NCBI GenBank assembly: GCA_937871285.1
Contig: CALMQS010000128.1
Coordinates: forward strand, 1-52,901
From: an uncultured Sphingobacteriales bacterium
GTDB lineage: Bacteria; Bacteroidota; Bacteroidia; Chitinophagales; Chitinophagaceae
DNA: 52,901 nt
Direction: 5' to 3'
The position numbers and the translations under genes are program-made. Positions 8,661-18,172 of the stretch are shown here, piece after piece; position 1 is the stretch's first letter; every line of letters starts with the position of its first letter. Under the pieces are notes generated by a model. That model saw nothing but the letters and a program-made list of their open reading frames with translations, was not told the origin of the DNA and did no database searches.

Positions 8661-9551
8661 ATGCATTTTATGCAACCCAAGCTTGAGAAGATACCGTCTG
8701 CCTATACTTCTTCAATTACGGTAAAAAGAGAGATAACTCCTTACATGGATTATCCATGGCATTATCATCCGGAACATGAAATTATCTTCGTGGAAAGAAG
8801 TTATGGTATCCGGTTTATGGGAAACCATATTGGGAATTTTAATGATGGAGATTTAATGTTTATCAGTTCAAATTTGCCTCATGTATGGAAGAATGATAAT
8901 GATTTTTATCAGGGAAATAAAAGTCTTTTCGTTGATGTATATGTAATTCATTTCCTCGAAAGTGCCCTGAAAGAAGGCTTTTTTGATTTACCGGAATTAT
9001 CGTCAATTAAACAACTTTTTGTACGTGGTAAACAGGGGGTGTTGATCCGGGGGAAAGATCATAAAAAAATATCCACTTTAGTAAAAGAAGTCGTTAATGC
9101 AAAGGGTATTGACAGATTAATCTTATTCCTCAAAGTACTTGATGCGATTGCAAAAACGGAGGAATATCAACTGTTATCCGGCCCGGGGTTAGCCAATACC
9201 TTCAGTTCTCTGGATACCGAAAGGTTAAACAAAGTCATGAATTTTATTACAGAAAATTATTCCAGTGAAATTAAAATTGAAGAAATAGCCGCTTTCTCAA
9301 ATCTTTCCAAATCATCTTTCTGCCGCTATTTTAAAAGCCGGACACATAAAACTTTCTCCCAATTTTTAAATGAGGTCAGAATTTCAAATGCTTGTAAACT
9401 CTTAGTCACAAGCGACAAAACCATCAGTCAAATAGCATACAGTACGGGCTACAACAATATTTCACATTTTAACAGGCAATTTAGGCTTATTACCGGACTG
9501 ACAGCAAAAGCGTATCAAAAGAAGTATTTAAATTTAAAAGAGGCTATTTGA
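8661..9551 (+). CDS. AraC-family regulator with N-terminal cupin sensor
   Basis: About 296 residues. The N-terminus carries a cupin/AraC-binding domain with WHYHPEHEIIFV, a His-rich beta strand, followed by FNDGDLMFISSNLPHVW. The C-terminus has two helix-turn-helix units, IKIEEIAAFSNLSKSSFCRYFK and ISQIAYSTGYNNISHFNRQFR, the AraC signature. This architecture is common among sugar-responsive regulators. I chose the ATG at 8661 (8670 is also possible) because the preceding frame contains a promoter and is poorly protein-like. The gene is convergent with the SusC/SusD operon to its right and could control it, but an ECF sigma factor is the more direct candidate. Confidence 0.85.
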   Translation: MHFMQPKLEKIPSAYTSSITVKREITPYMDYPWHYHPEHEIIFVERSYGIRFMGNHIGNFNDGDLMFISSNLPHVWKNDNDFYQGNKSLFVDVYVIHFLESALKEGFFDLPELSSIKQLFVRGKQGVLIRGKDHKKISTLVKEVVNAKGIDRLILFLKVLDAIAKTEEYQLLSGPGLANTFSSLDTERLNKVMNFITENYSSEIKIEEIAAFSNLSKSSFCRYFKSRTHKTFSQFLNEVRISNACKLLVTSDKTISQIAYSTGYNNISHFNRQFRLITGLTAKAYQKKYLNLKEAI

Positions 9552-9559
9552 TGACTTTA

Positions 9560-9585
9560 AAGAAGGGGTGTTCGCACCCCTTCTT
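9560..9585. terminator. Bidirectional hairpin terminator with TTCG tetraloop
   Basis: Perfect 11-bp inverted repeat, AAGAAGGGGTG (9560-9570) and CACCCCTTCTT (9575-9585), closed by the very stable tetraloop TTCG. It sits between the ends of two convergent genes, the AraC regulator (ends 9551) and susD (ends 9621). The flanking T-runs are short, but position and stem strength support a shared terminator. Confidence 0.8.
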
Positions 9586-9620
9586 ACGAGATTGCTTATG
9601 GCTTTTCAAAAACTGTCAAA

Positions 9621-11312
9621 TTAATACCCCGTATTTTGCGGATAATTTGGACCCAGTAAATTCATTTCTGCCCTGGGTATGGGCCAATTAACCATATGTG
9701 GCTGCATAGCTCTCCTTGCATCAGTTCTATAGGGCAATGGCTTCTCCGGTGTATTATCGGCACCTCCTGCTGTTGAATTCTCCGGGCTGAGATCTCCGGG
9801 CATGCCGTATCCGGAGTGATCAACAATGTAGTTGTAAAGTAAACCCAAACGCTTCAGCATATATAACCGCTTGCCTTCAAAAGCCAATTCTCTTGCCTGC
9901 TCATTTAAAATGGAATCCATAGTAATTGCTGTTGCCCGTGCAGTGCCTGCCCTTACCCGCACGGTATTCAGCTGACCTAAGGCAGTTCCTGCCGTTGCAT
10001 CGTCTGTTGATGTTCCGATATTGCCCAGCATTAAATTAGCCTCTGCAGCAAACAGCATGGTTTCTGCCAAACGAAAAACGGCAATGTTTTTTGTCTGGTT
10101 ATCTTCTGTTGGTATTCCATCATCAGGAAAATATTTTTTACACCCGGCATTCATACGTATAAAAAAACCGTTGCGGTTTGCGGCCGACCCATCAAACTCT
10201 TTCCATGGTGTAGTTGGCGCAAAATTTAGAACAGCTCCCAATACCTGCCCGGCTGGTAAAGTAGCGGCATCGTTGAATACATAATCCTTTATGTAATAAG
10301 AGCCTTTTATCCTGGTATCATTCGGGTCTGCTGTAAGCAGGTTGCGCAAATAGTTATTTAACGTAAGCCATCCAAATCCTCTTCCTCCTTGCTCAATGGA
10401 ATATTTTGAACCAGGAGTCAATTCGGCATAGTTTGGCATAAGGTTAAAATTTATTTTATGCGCTCTTCCATTCTCGTTTCTTTTCCACTGTAACACCCAC
10501 AGATTTTCAGTGTTCTTTAAGTCTCCGCGAAAAACCAGGCCGGTTTGAGCAACCAGGCTATGAATTCCGGTTTGTGCGATCACGGCTTCAGCCTGAGCTT
10601 TGGCTTCCTGCCAGTTCTGTTGCCATAAGGCCACATCGGCTTTTACGTGCCTTGCTGCTCCTTGTGTTATTCTTCCAAATTCATTGGTTGTCCAGGGAAG
10701 ATTTTCAATTGAGTAGGTAAGGTCTTCATTTATTTGCTTATATATGTCGGCTACAGGGGTTTTGTCCTGGATTATAGTCAATGCGTTTTCAGGTGTTGTG
10801 GGCTCCGTTGTTACATAAATATTATTAAAGAGCCTGTATAAAATAAATATGGAATTAGCCCTGAAAAATTTCGCTTCGCCCACCAGTCTTTTCTTTGTTG
10901 ATTCATCCATGATGATTGCATCGGCTGCTTTTACCAGTGCATTGGCCCTGTCAATAATCCTGTAATATGTTCGCCAGTAATTGCTATATACTCCTCCGCA
11001 ATCATTATCAGGCGTGGTGCCACAAAACATTCTTCCATAATTTGCTACTTCTGCATTTCGGTTTATGGTAAGATCATCCTTTGCGTCTATTACAATAGGA
11101 TTGGAGCCGTTATTGGCGCCGTTTTCCCAAAATTCCCGTTGAAAACTATACAGGGCATTTACTCCGGCCTCAAGTCCTTCAGGCGTATTGTATACAAAGT
11201 CTGCCGTAAATTGAGTGGTAGGTTTTTCTTCCAGGTATTTTTTACAGGAAGAAGTTAGAGCAATTGCAAGCAAGGCAATTCCCCATATATTATAAAAGTT
11301 ATTTCGTTTCAT
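9621..11312 (-). CDS. SusD/RagB-family surface glycan-binding lipoprotein
   Basis: 563 residues. A signal peptide ends in a lipobox with Cys23 (ALTSSCKKY), so the protein is a lipoprotein, exposed on the outer membrane in this family. The SusD fold is indicated by the EEKPTTQFT start, the TPR-like helical region with RANALVKAAD and FFRANSIFILYRLFNNI, and the C-terminal block with LNTVRVRAGT, ARELAFEGKRLYMLKRLG and WPIPRAEMNLLGPNYPQNTGY. Family members bind an oligosaccharide or other ligand and form a lid on their SusC partner, encoded 24 bp upstream. The ligand is unknown, and no hydrolase gene is joined to this pair. Length is normal. Confidence 0.93.
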   Translation of the reverse strand: MKRNNFYNIWGIALLAIALTSSCKKYLEEKPTTQFTADFVYNTPEGLEAGVNALYSFQREFWENGANNGSNPIVIDAKDDLTINRNAEVANYGRMFCGTTPDNDCGGVYSNYWRTYYRIIDRANALVKAADAIIMDESTKKRLVGEAKFFRANSIFILYRLFNNIYVTTEPTTPENALTIIQDKTPVADIYKQINEDLTYSIENLPWTTNEFGRITQGAARHVKADVALWQQNWQEAKAQAEAVIAQTGIHSLVAQTGLVFRGDLKNTENLWVLQWKRNENGRAHKINFNLMPNYAELTPGSKYSIEQGGRGFGWLTLNNYLRNLLTADPNDTRIKGSYYIKDYVFNDAATLPAGQVLGAVLNFAPTTPWKEFDGSAANRNGFFIRMNAGCKKYFPDDGIPTEDNQTKNIAVFRLAETMLFAAEANLMLGNIGTSTDDATAGTALGQLNTVRVRAGTARATAITMDSILNEQARELAFEGKRLYMLKRLGLLYNYIVDHSGYGMPGDLSPENSTAGGADNTPEKPLPYRTDARRAMQPHMVNWPIPRAEMNLLGPNYPQNTGY

Positions 11313-11336
11313 TTTGTTCCATTTTTCATTGATGAA

Positions 11337-14300
11337 TTAAAAACCTACATTCACACCAAAAGTGAAGCCTTTGGTATCGGGAAAATCATTGGGGTTATTT
11401 TCGGGACTGTATGATTTATAATCCGTAATTGTAAACAGATTATTACCTGTAATGTACACCCTCAGGCTGCTCATCTTTATCTTATCCAAAGCAGATTGCG
11501 GTATATTATATCCCAGCGAAAGTGTTCGTAATCTTGTGTAAGATGCGTCTGCAATGGTAAGCAAGCCGGTATGGGGCGGAGCCTGACCGCTCGCGTAATT
11601 GGGGCGGGGATGTGTAGTGGAAGGGTTTTCAGGTGTCCAGTAATCAACTTTTATCCCGTTTCGGTATGATTGCAAAGTACCTCCCTGGTTAAAATCGCCC
11701 AGGTAAGGATTTCGCTTTGTTGCGCCCTGTACGATATAAAAATCAGCAAGTAATTCAAAATTTTTATAAGTGAGGACTGTAGACACAGACCCAAACCAGT
11801 CGGGGTTTTGGCTGATGATCACATTATCTGCATCTGTAATCCTGCCGTCTCCATCTACGTCTTTTATTCTAATGGAACCTGCTTTTAAAACAGTTAATGG
11901 TGTGAATGGCGTAACTGTGCCGCCTAATGTGCCTTGTGCAGAAGCAATGGCTTCGTCATCTGTTTGGAAGATACCGTCAAACAACATGGTACGAATCACA
12001 TCTATCGGTTGTCCTACAAACCGGTTACGTGCTATATCATCCTTCGGATCCCCGTTGATATCTCCTATACCTGTTTTAAGAACTTTGTTTTTGTTTGAGG
12101 TAAATGCAGTAGTAATGCTCCAATCCCAGTTAGTATTGCGAATAATATGGCCTGTAAGCAAAATTTCAACTCCTCTATTCTGGGACTCTCCACCATTGGT
12201 AATCATTGAGCCAAAACCCGAAGCACCGCCCAGTGAAATATCTGTAAGCAAATCGGTTGTTTGGGTATTGTAGTATTCGATTGTACCTGTAAGGCGGTTA
12301 TTAAGCAGTCCGAAATCCAGCCCTGCGTTAAAGGTACTTGATGTTTCCCATGTGAGGGTGGGGTTGGGTAGTACAGTACCCGGTAATGCTCCTGCCACAA
12401 TAGCTGAACCAAAAACATAGGGTGTGTTACCTACTACGCCCAGCGTGGAATAGGGGTCGAGCGACTGGTTACCCACCGAACCGTAGCTCAGCCTCAATTT
12501 TAACTGATTAACGGCTTTGATACTTTGAAGGAATCTTTCCTTATGCATTTGCCATGCAAAAGATGCTGCCGGGAAGAAGCCCCATTTCCTGCTTTCTGCA
12601 AATACAGATGCACCATCTTTTCTTGCTGTAAAGCTCAGGAGATATTTGTCCATCAGGTTATACCGGACCCGGCCCAGAAAGGAAGCAAGCCGGTACTGCT
12701 CCTCAACCCTGTTTGTTTTAAAAATGAGGGCGTTGGAAATACCGTCATATCCCAGTACATCGCTTCCAAAACCTGTACCGGTTGATGTGGTTTTAGAGGT
12801 ATTGCGCTGATTTACAGACTGCACCAGCGTTATATCAATTTTATTATTGCTGTTTATTTGTCCGTTGTAGTTGAGAATATTTTCTATAAGGTATTCTTCC
12901 CGCAATGTATTGGCAACGGATGCACTGCCATTCAACGGCAAACCAACAGAATGCTGTTTTGTTAGATAAACTCCTTCATCCACATTGCGGCGACTAAGCA
13001 ATGTATTGAGCTTATACGAAAAATTTTTACTCAGTTCATAGTTGAGCACCAGATTTAAGTTCAGCAGGTTCGTTTTGGTGTCATTGTCTGATTCTCTTAT
13101 ATCCCATAGCGGGTTTAAAGTGCTGCTGCTGGCATTGGCGCCGGCTACCAGCTTTATCAGGGAACCTGTAGAATCATAAGGCCCTGTAAACGGAGAAATT
13201 GTAATAAAGTCGAGATTATTGGTTTCCTTTCTTTGTTTATCAGTTGCGAAGCTCAGGTTAGCTTCAATGCTTGCCCTGTCGTTTATTTTCTGATCAAGAT
13301 TGATGCGGAAAGAGCCTCTTTTGTAATCGGCTGTTGGGATCAGCCCTCTTTGAGTAAAGTAATTTGCACTGGTAAAGAGTTTTGTGCTTTCTGTTCCTCC
13401 CATAACACTTACTGTATTGCTGCTGATAAGACCGCTCTGTAATACTTCGTCTTCCCAGTTCACAAATCTGCCCTTTAAGAAGTTACTGCCTTCCAGTCCC
13501 TGGAAGTTTATATTATCGGGCTGGTAGGTGCCAAATTGAGTTCTTACGGCTTCTCTTCTTAACTCGGCAAATTCCTCTGCTGTATATAAATCAAAGTTTT
13601 TTGTGAGCTTATGGGTAGTAAGATAGGAGTTTACCTTAACGCGCATTTTGCCGGCTTTACCCTTTTGGGTAGTAATAAGTATTACACCATTGGAGGCTCT
13701 TGCACCATATATGGCCTGGGCTGAAGCATCCTTTAATATCTCTATCGAAGCAATATCATCAGGATTTACATCATTGATATTTTCTATCGGGAAGCCGTCC
13801 AGTACAATTAACGGGTCGTTTAATCCGCGAATAGACTTCTTACCCCTGATCAATATGTTGGAGTTGCCACCCGGTCTTGCAGAAAGCAAAGTTACCTGCA
13901 CACCTGCTGCCTGTCCCCTTATCATTTCTGCAATATTAGTAGTGGGTATGGCCTTGGCTTTGTCCATGTCCACTTTTGAAACAGCACCGGTAATATCACT
14001 CTTTCTCTGGCTGCCATAACCCACCACCACGATCTGTTCTGATGTGCTTATAGAAGCTTTTAATTGAACTGAAATAGTACGGCCTGACGCCTTTACTTCT
14101 GTAGTTTCAAAACCAACATAGGAAATTACCAGTATAGCATTAGCGGCTGCCTCAAGGGTAAAGTTTCCGTTCGCATCGGTCTTGGTTCCGTTATTTGTTC
14201 CCTTCACTAATACAGTTGCACCTTCCAGCGGCTGACCCTTTTCGTTTGTTACCTTCCCACTTATCTGGATATCCGATGGCGGCGGAGCCGGCAACATCGT

Positions 14301-14618
14301 TTCAGAAGGGGTGGGGTCTGCAAGGGTTTTTCTTTTTACAACGATCGTGTTTTCAGAGATACCATAGGTAAGGGGTTGATTTTCGAATATTATATTCAAA
14401 GCCTGTTCTAAAGGTACTCTTTTCAGACTCAGCGAAACAGTTTTGGCAGATTTGATGGTTCTGTCTGCATAAAAAAACTGATAGCCGGTTTGTTTTTTTA
14501 TTTCCTCAAATACTTTTTGTAGTGAAATATTTTTGCCGCTGAGTGTTATTCTTTGTGAATAAGCCCTGGCACTTACCTGGAGGCAGGCTGCGATTATAAA
14601 AACTGTTGTAAGTTTCAT
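11337..14618 (-). CDS. SusC/RagA TonB-dependent outer-membrane receptor with STN domain
   Basis: About 1093 residues. After the signal peptide comes an STN domain (QRITLSGKNISLQKVFEEIK to about residue 95), then a carboxypeptidase-like repeat (ISGKVTNEKGQPLEGATVLV), a TonB plug with the SusC hallmark VVVGYGSQRKSDITGAVS and a long beta barrel ending in aromatic Phe (FTFGVNVGF). It imports ligand captured by SusD using TonB energy. The STN domain is the part that contacts a FecR-type anti-sigma factor, and such a gene lies just upstream, so ligand binding probably switches on this operon. I chose the ATG at 14618, which gives a clean signal peptide; the open frame runs to 14687. Confidence 0.93.
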   Translation of the reverse strand: MKLTTVFIIAACLQVSARAYSQRITLSGKNISLQKVFEEIKKQTGYQFFYADRTIKSAKTVSLSLKRVPLEQALNIIFENQPLTYGISENTIVVKRKTLADPTPSETMLPAPPPSDIQISGKVTNEKGQPLEGATVLVKGTNNGTKTDANGNFTLEAAANAILVISYVGFETTEVKASGRTISVQLKASISTSEQIVVVGYGSQRKSDITGAVSKVDMDKAKAIPTTNIAEMIRGQAAGVQVTLLSARPGGNSNILIRGKKSIRGLNDPLIVLDGFPIENINDVNPDDIASIEILKDASAQAIYGARASNGVILITTQKGKAGKMRVKVNSYLTTHKLTKNFDLYTAEEFAELRREAVRTQFGTYQPDNINFQGLEGSNFLKGRFVNWEDEVLQSGLISSNTVSVMGGTESTKLFTSANYFTQRGLIPTADYKRGSFRINLDQKINDRASIEANLSFATDKQRKETNNLDFITISPFTGPYDSTGSLIKLVAGANASSSTLNPLWDIRESDNDTKTNLLNLNLVLNYELSKNFSYKLNTLLSRRNVDEGVYLTKQHSVGLPLNGSASVANTLREEYLIENILNYNGQINSNNKIDITLVQSVNQRNTSKTTSTGTGFGSDVLGYDGISNALIFKTNRVEEQYRLASFLGRVRYNLMDKYLLSFTARKDGASVFAESRKWGFFPAASFAWQMHKERFLQSIKAVNQLKLRLSYGSVGNQSLDPYSTLGVVGNTPYVFGSAIVAGALPGTVLPNPTLTWETSSTFNAGLDFGLLNNRLTGTIEYYNTQTTDLLTDISLGGASGFGSMITNGGESQNRGVEILLTGHIIRNTNWDWSITTAFTSNKNKVLKTGIGDINGDPKDDIARNRFVGQPIDVIRTMLFDGIFQTDDEAIASAQGTLGGTVTPFTPLTVLKAGSIRIKDVDGDGRITDADNVIISQNPDWFGSVSTVLTYKNFELLADFYIVQGATKRNPYLGDFNQGGTLQSYRNGIKVDYWTPENPSTTHPRPNYASGQAPPHTGLLTIADASYTRLRTLSLGYNIPQSALDKIKMSSLRVYITGNNLFTITDYKSYSPENNPNDFPDTKGFTFGVNVGF

Positions 14619-14883
14619 AATCCGGATTACTTTGGTTAATAAACCGCCGGCATCTGCTGCGGATTTACAATAAGCAGTTAAATACATATATTTGTATTGT
14701 TTGTCCGCCAGTTATGAATTTTCACACTGGTGGGAATGATGAATAAGCAAGTCGTTGCAGATTGGTTTATATCAGCATTTCAAACAACTGCCGGGGGCTG
14801 TCGCACCAGTTCCCGGTTTTTATTTGAAACAGTTTTACCCTTATCCATCCCGTACAAAAAAGCAGTTGGGCATTTCTATCATT

Positions 14884-16056
14884 TTAAGGTGAAACAATGA
14901 TTTTTCTTCCTTCAATCCTGAAATGTACTTCGCCTGTCATCTCCAGTTTCTCAAACACTTTTGATACGGTTGCACTACGGGGCAGTTGGCCTGTAAAGTC
15001 AAGATTTACGTCACCACGATATTCAATATCAACATTGTACCAGCGGGAAATCTGCCTGAGTATCGATTTTAAATCGACGGATGTATATTGAAAACGCCCG
15101 TTTTTCCAGGCTATAACATCTTCTATGTTCACATCACCGGTCACTGAAATTTCTCCTTCCTTGCTTACTGACGATTGCTGGCCAGGTGCCAGCAGGTGAG
15201 GAATCTCGTTCTTACCAGAAACCGTTACTTTTCCTTCCAGCAGCGTGGTTTTTACCGATGCCTCGTCATCATAGGCGTTTACGTTAAAATGAGTGCCCAG
15301 CACTTCCACTGCTGATGAAGCCGTTAATACCTTAAAGGGTTTTGTTTCGTCCTTCACCACTTCAAAGTAAGCCTCGCCGGTTATTTCCACCTTTCTTTCA
15401 TTGCCCGCAAAAGCCACGGGGAAATGTATGGAAGACCCGGCATTAAGCCACACTTTAGTGCCATCAGAAAGTGTTACCTGGTATTGACCGCCACGGGGCG
15501 TGGCAATGGTATTATAAAGTTCAGCATTGTCTCCTGTTATATCTTTACTGTTAATGCTGTAAGAAAGTAACCCATTAGCCGTTTTATTTACGTCAATGTT
15601 TCCCTGTTTTGAAATTATACCATTGGAAATACTGTCGAGAGGAATAGATGAACCATTAGCAAGTATCAATACCGCTTTATTACCACCCGGTGCTATATCA
15701 TTGTTGGGTGAAGTTGTACTGGTTATTCCGGTTGGGGCAAATCCGGGCTTTCCGGAGTTGAAAAAGAAAAAATAGGATAAACCCAAAATAATGAGCGCTG
15801 CTGCTGCGGCAGGTATATACCGGCGCCGTCTGGACTTTGTAACCTGTAACGCCTGCTTTTGCAGGATATCTTCCAAAAGCCTTTTGTGAATACGGTTCTT
15901 TATCACTTCCTCATTAAGATTATCTGTTGCAGTAATTTCAACTTCATGATCATTAAAAGAAAGATACCACTCGTCAAGAATTGCTGATTCTTCCCTGCTG
16001 ATCTCCCCTGCAAGGTATTTCCCGATGAGACGCTGTATATGCTGTGGTATAGGCAT
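14884..16056 (-). CDS. FecR-family anti-sigma factor
   Basis: 390 residues. The N-terminal 75 form the cytoplasmic sigma-binding part (LIGKYLAGEISREESAILDEWY), residues about 81-99 are a single membrane helix after an Arg-rich stop (RRRRY), and the periplasmic part has the FecR core: TPRGGQYQVTLSDGTKVWLN, the GEAYFEV strand and GTHFNVNAY, followed by a short C-terminal STN-like domain. It should hold the ECF sigma factor inactive until the SusC receptor's STN domain signals ligand. It lies 70 bp after the sigma gene and 265 bp ahead of susC, the standard order. Length is normal for Bacteroidota FecR. Confidence 0.93.
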   Translation of the reverse strand: MPIPQHIQRLIGKYLAGEISREESAILDEWYLSFNDHEVEITATDNLNEEVIKNRIHKRLLEDILQKQALQVTKSRRRRYIPAAAAALIILGLSYFFFFNSGKPGFAPTGITSTTSPNNDIAPGGNKAVLILANGSSIPLDSISNGIISKQGNIDVNKTANGLLSYSINSKDITGDNAELYNTIATPRGGQYQVTLSDGTKVWLNAGSSIHFPVAFAGNERKVEITGEAYFEVVKDETKPFKVLTASSAVEVLGTHFNVNAYDDEASVKTTLLEGKVTVSGKNEIPHLLAPGQQSSVSKEGEISVTGDVNIEDVIAWKNGRFQYTSVDLKSILRQISRWYNVDIEYRGDVNLDFTGQLPRSATVSKVFEKLEMTGEVHFRIEGRKIIVSP

Positions 16057-16126
16057 AGATATACTAAGGATATACCAGGTAAGTGTACGGGACGTAATAT
16101 TCCCCCTATTCGTTTTAGAAAAAAAC

Positions 16127-16762
16127 TTATGCCGTGATTAAAATTGTGAAAATTGCAGGTATAGTACTGATGGTGAATGACCTCGCAGCCGCTTTAATAG
16201 ACTTAATGGCTTTTGTAAGCTGGTTTTCAACAGTTTTAGGAGATATGTTGAGCTTTTGGGCAATCTGCTTTGCCGACATTCCTTCGTTGCGGCTGTAAAT
16301 AAAGATCAGCCTGCATCTTTCCGGCAGGCTATCCACTTGCCGTTTTACAATTTCCAGGATGCGTTTGTAGTGCAAAGAGGATTCGGGAGAAATACCCGGT
16401 TCCGGCGCTACATAAAGGTTGTTATACCTTTTTTCCCTCTCCAACTTACGAAATCGGCCGAGTACCATATACTTCGTTGCAGTGGCAAGATAACTTTCGA
16501 GCGTGTCAATCTGAATAATATGCCTGTTGTCCCACAAGGCCGTAAATACGTCATGTACAATATCTTCGGCAGTCTCTATTTCTTTTAACCTGTTATAGGC
16601 AATAGCAAACAATTGTTTCCAGTATCTGAGATAGATTTGGGTAAAGGCTGACGAACTATCCTGTTTTAGTAAAGCAAGGAGTTCTTTAGATCCGTATTGT
16701 GATAAGTTTTCCAAGTTGAACGACAAGCGATTGGAAAGGTAGGAAAAAAAGTTTATTTCCAT
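16127..16762 (-). CDS. ECF-type RNA polymerase sigma factor
   Basis: 211 residues. Sigma region 2 runs from about 35 to 100 and contains YLRYWKQLFAIAYNRLKEIE, AEDIVHDVFTALWDNR; region 4 runs from about 150 to 205 with LPERCRLIFIYSRNEGMSAKQIAQ and a helix-turn-helix, LNISPKTVENQLTKAIKSIK. It directs transcription of the downstream FecR, SusC and SusD genes in the usual Bacteroidota circuit. Members are about 170-210 residues, so the length fits; the hydrophobic last 15 residues (TISTIPAIFTILITA) are commonly seen at the end of this subgroup. The promoter it recognises cannot be read from one window. Confidence 0.92.
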   Translation of the reverse strand: MEINFFSYLSNRLSFNLENLSQYGSKELLALLKQDSSSAFTQIYLRYWKQLFAIAYNRLKEIETAEDIVHDVFTALWDNRHIIQIDTLESYLATATKYMVLGRFRKLEREKRYNNLYVAPEPGISPESSLHYKRILEIVKRQVDSLPERCRLIFIYSRNEGMSAKQIAQKLNISPKTVENQLTKAIKSIKAAARSFTISTIPAIFTILITA

Positions 16763-16937
16763 AGTAAGATGTTTATAGCCTTTTGTATGGAATTCTTAGG
16801 AATTATTTGTTGGCGGCGTTCCCGGATCAAGTTGTTGCAACGAAGGTTTAAATCAGCCCTAAAGAAAAACTGAACGAAAGTTGTTCGTTAACTTCGTGTA
16901 ACATCCCCGAACATATATCCAGCGATGCGCCTGTTAC

Positions 16938-17981
16938 TCAAATACCCGCCATATTATTACCCGCCCCGATCAACACAACGGAAAGTATCAAAGCGATGAT
17001 GCCCAGCCAGAGGTAGAACCGTGTTTTTTTGCTGACCGCCTTCCACTCTTTTAATACTATACCCCACAGGTTGCTGAAGATGATGATGGAAGCCATATGA
17101 ATGCTCCAGCTGGCAAAATCATACTGTCCCATTTTGGTAGCGCCCATCCCATAAAAAAAGAATTGACCATACCACATCAAGCCACTCAGGAAAGCAAGGA
17201 AATAATTGCGGGCAAGCGTCTTTGGGGGCTTTATAGTATAATCGCCAAAGGTTTTGTTTTTAACACTGGTGATAAGATTATAGATAAGATTGGAAGTGAA
17301 GCCGCCGGCAAGCGCCAGCACGAAAATAGGAATGTTCACAAATACCGAGTCGGTGCCCATTAGTGCCGCCTGCCGGGCTATGGGTGCCCCTGCTGTTATA
17401 GCAAAGGCCATACAGGCGCTTAATACGCCGCCCATCAGCGCCATGATAAACCCTTTGAATGCGGAAAACTCTTTTACGGAAGCTTTTTTATCGGCATCGG
17501 AAAGCATGCGGTCTTTGAGTATGCCGGCATAGCCGCAACAGGCTACACCGGCTATGCAAATGATAAACCCGGTTAATATCACCGCTCCGGAAGCAGTAGT
17601 AAAAAGCAGTGCAATTTTATCCTGCATCACCGCCGGAATGATGGTGCCTACAATAGCGGAAACACCCAGGCAAATGGATTGCCCCAGGGCAAGACCAAGA
17701 TATCGTAACCCCAGCCCGGCTAACAATCCGCCAAAGCCCCACAGGAAGCCATATATATAGGTCCAGGCTTTAGCGCTGAAAGCACTGGCGGAAAGTATCT
17801 CCCATAAGGCCGGAGAGGTAATCAGTCCCCCGATGGTGGGCATGATCATCCATGCCACAAACCCCAGTACGATCCAGTAAGTGCCCCACGACCATTTACG
17901 CACGCTATTATAGGGAACATAAAAGCTTGCGGAAGAAAATCCTCCTATCGAATGGTAAATAATGCCGAGTATTTGCTCCAT
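16938..17981 (-). CDS. rhaT: RhaT-like L-rhamnose/proton symporter
   Basis: 347 residues, all hydrophobic with about ten membrane helices and no signal peptide. The sequence follows the RhaT family of the drug/metabolite superfamily: IYHSIGGFSSASFYVPYNSVRKWSWGTYW, the WGFGGLLAGLGLRYLGLALGQSI block and the late MGATKMGQYDFASWSIHMA block. It should import L-rhamnose or a similar deoxy sugar with protons across the inner membrane. Transcribed last in a reverse operon with a RhaM-like mutarotase, which supports the assignment. A 190-bp gap before it contains two perfect hairpins. No rhamnose isomerase, kinase or aldolase gene is in the window, so the true substrate may differ. Confidence 0.87.
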   Translation of the reverse strand: MEQILGIIYHSIGGFSSASFYVPYNSVRKWSWGTYWIVLGFVAWMIMPTIGGLITSPALWEILSASAFSAKAWTYIYGFLWGFGGLLAGLGLRYLGLALGQSICLGVSAIVGTIIPAVMQDKIALLFTTASGAVILTGFIICIAGVACCGYAGILKDRMLSDADKKASVKEFSAFKGFIMALMGGVLSACMAFAITAGAPIARQAALMGTDSVFVNIPIFVLALAGGFTSNLIYNLITSVKNKTFGDYTIKPPKTLARNYFLAFLSGLMWYGQFFFYGMGATKMGQYDFASWSIHMASIIIFSNLWGIVLKEWKAVSKKTRFYLWLGIIALILSVVLIGAGNNMAGI

Positions 17982-18036
17982 AAATAAATATTACAGCCGG
18001 TTATTGCAGGTGGCAGTGGGTGCATTCCAATTGTCG

Positions 18037-18059
18037 CTGGCTGGTGAGACACCAGCCAG
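18037..18059. repeat. Short palindromic hairpin, GTGAGAC type
   Basis: Perfect 10-bp stem CTGGCTGGTG (18037-18046) and CACCAGCCAG (18050-18059) around the loop AGA, in the gap upstream of rhaT. The centre reads GGTGAGACACC, nearly the same as the neighbouring element, so it looks like a REP-like repeat and not a unique terminator. No T-run follows. Confidence 0.7.
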
Positions 18060-18070
18060 TGTGGGTTTGC

Positions 18071-18096
18071 CGTGGGCGGTGAAGACACCGCCCACG
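18071..18096. repeat. Short palindromic hairpin, GTGAAGAC type
   Basis: Perfect 11-bp stem CGTGGGCGGTG (18071-18081) and CACCGCCCACG (18086-18096) around AAGA, 11 bp after the previous hairpin. The centre, GGTGAAGACACC, matches the other element except for one added A. The pair may end, attenuate or stabilise the operon mRNA between the mutarotase-like gene and rhaT. Confidence 0.7.
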
Positions 18097-18172
18097 AGAT
18101 AACACACGATACGAAAATTTGAAATGCATCCAGTGGCAGTTTGTATTAGAGAACAGATCATCAATTGGAATC

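Noticed and set aside
11770..12273. 167-codon forward open frame within susC
   Set aside because: It is antisense to the SusC barrel, whose codon pattern explains the open frame; composition is not protein-like.
18031..18100. Possible CRISPR-like repeat pair
   Set aside because: Only two units with different stems, no regular spacers and no cas genes; they fit REP-like hairpins better.
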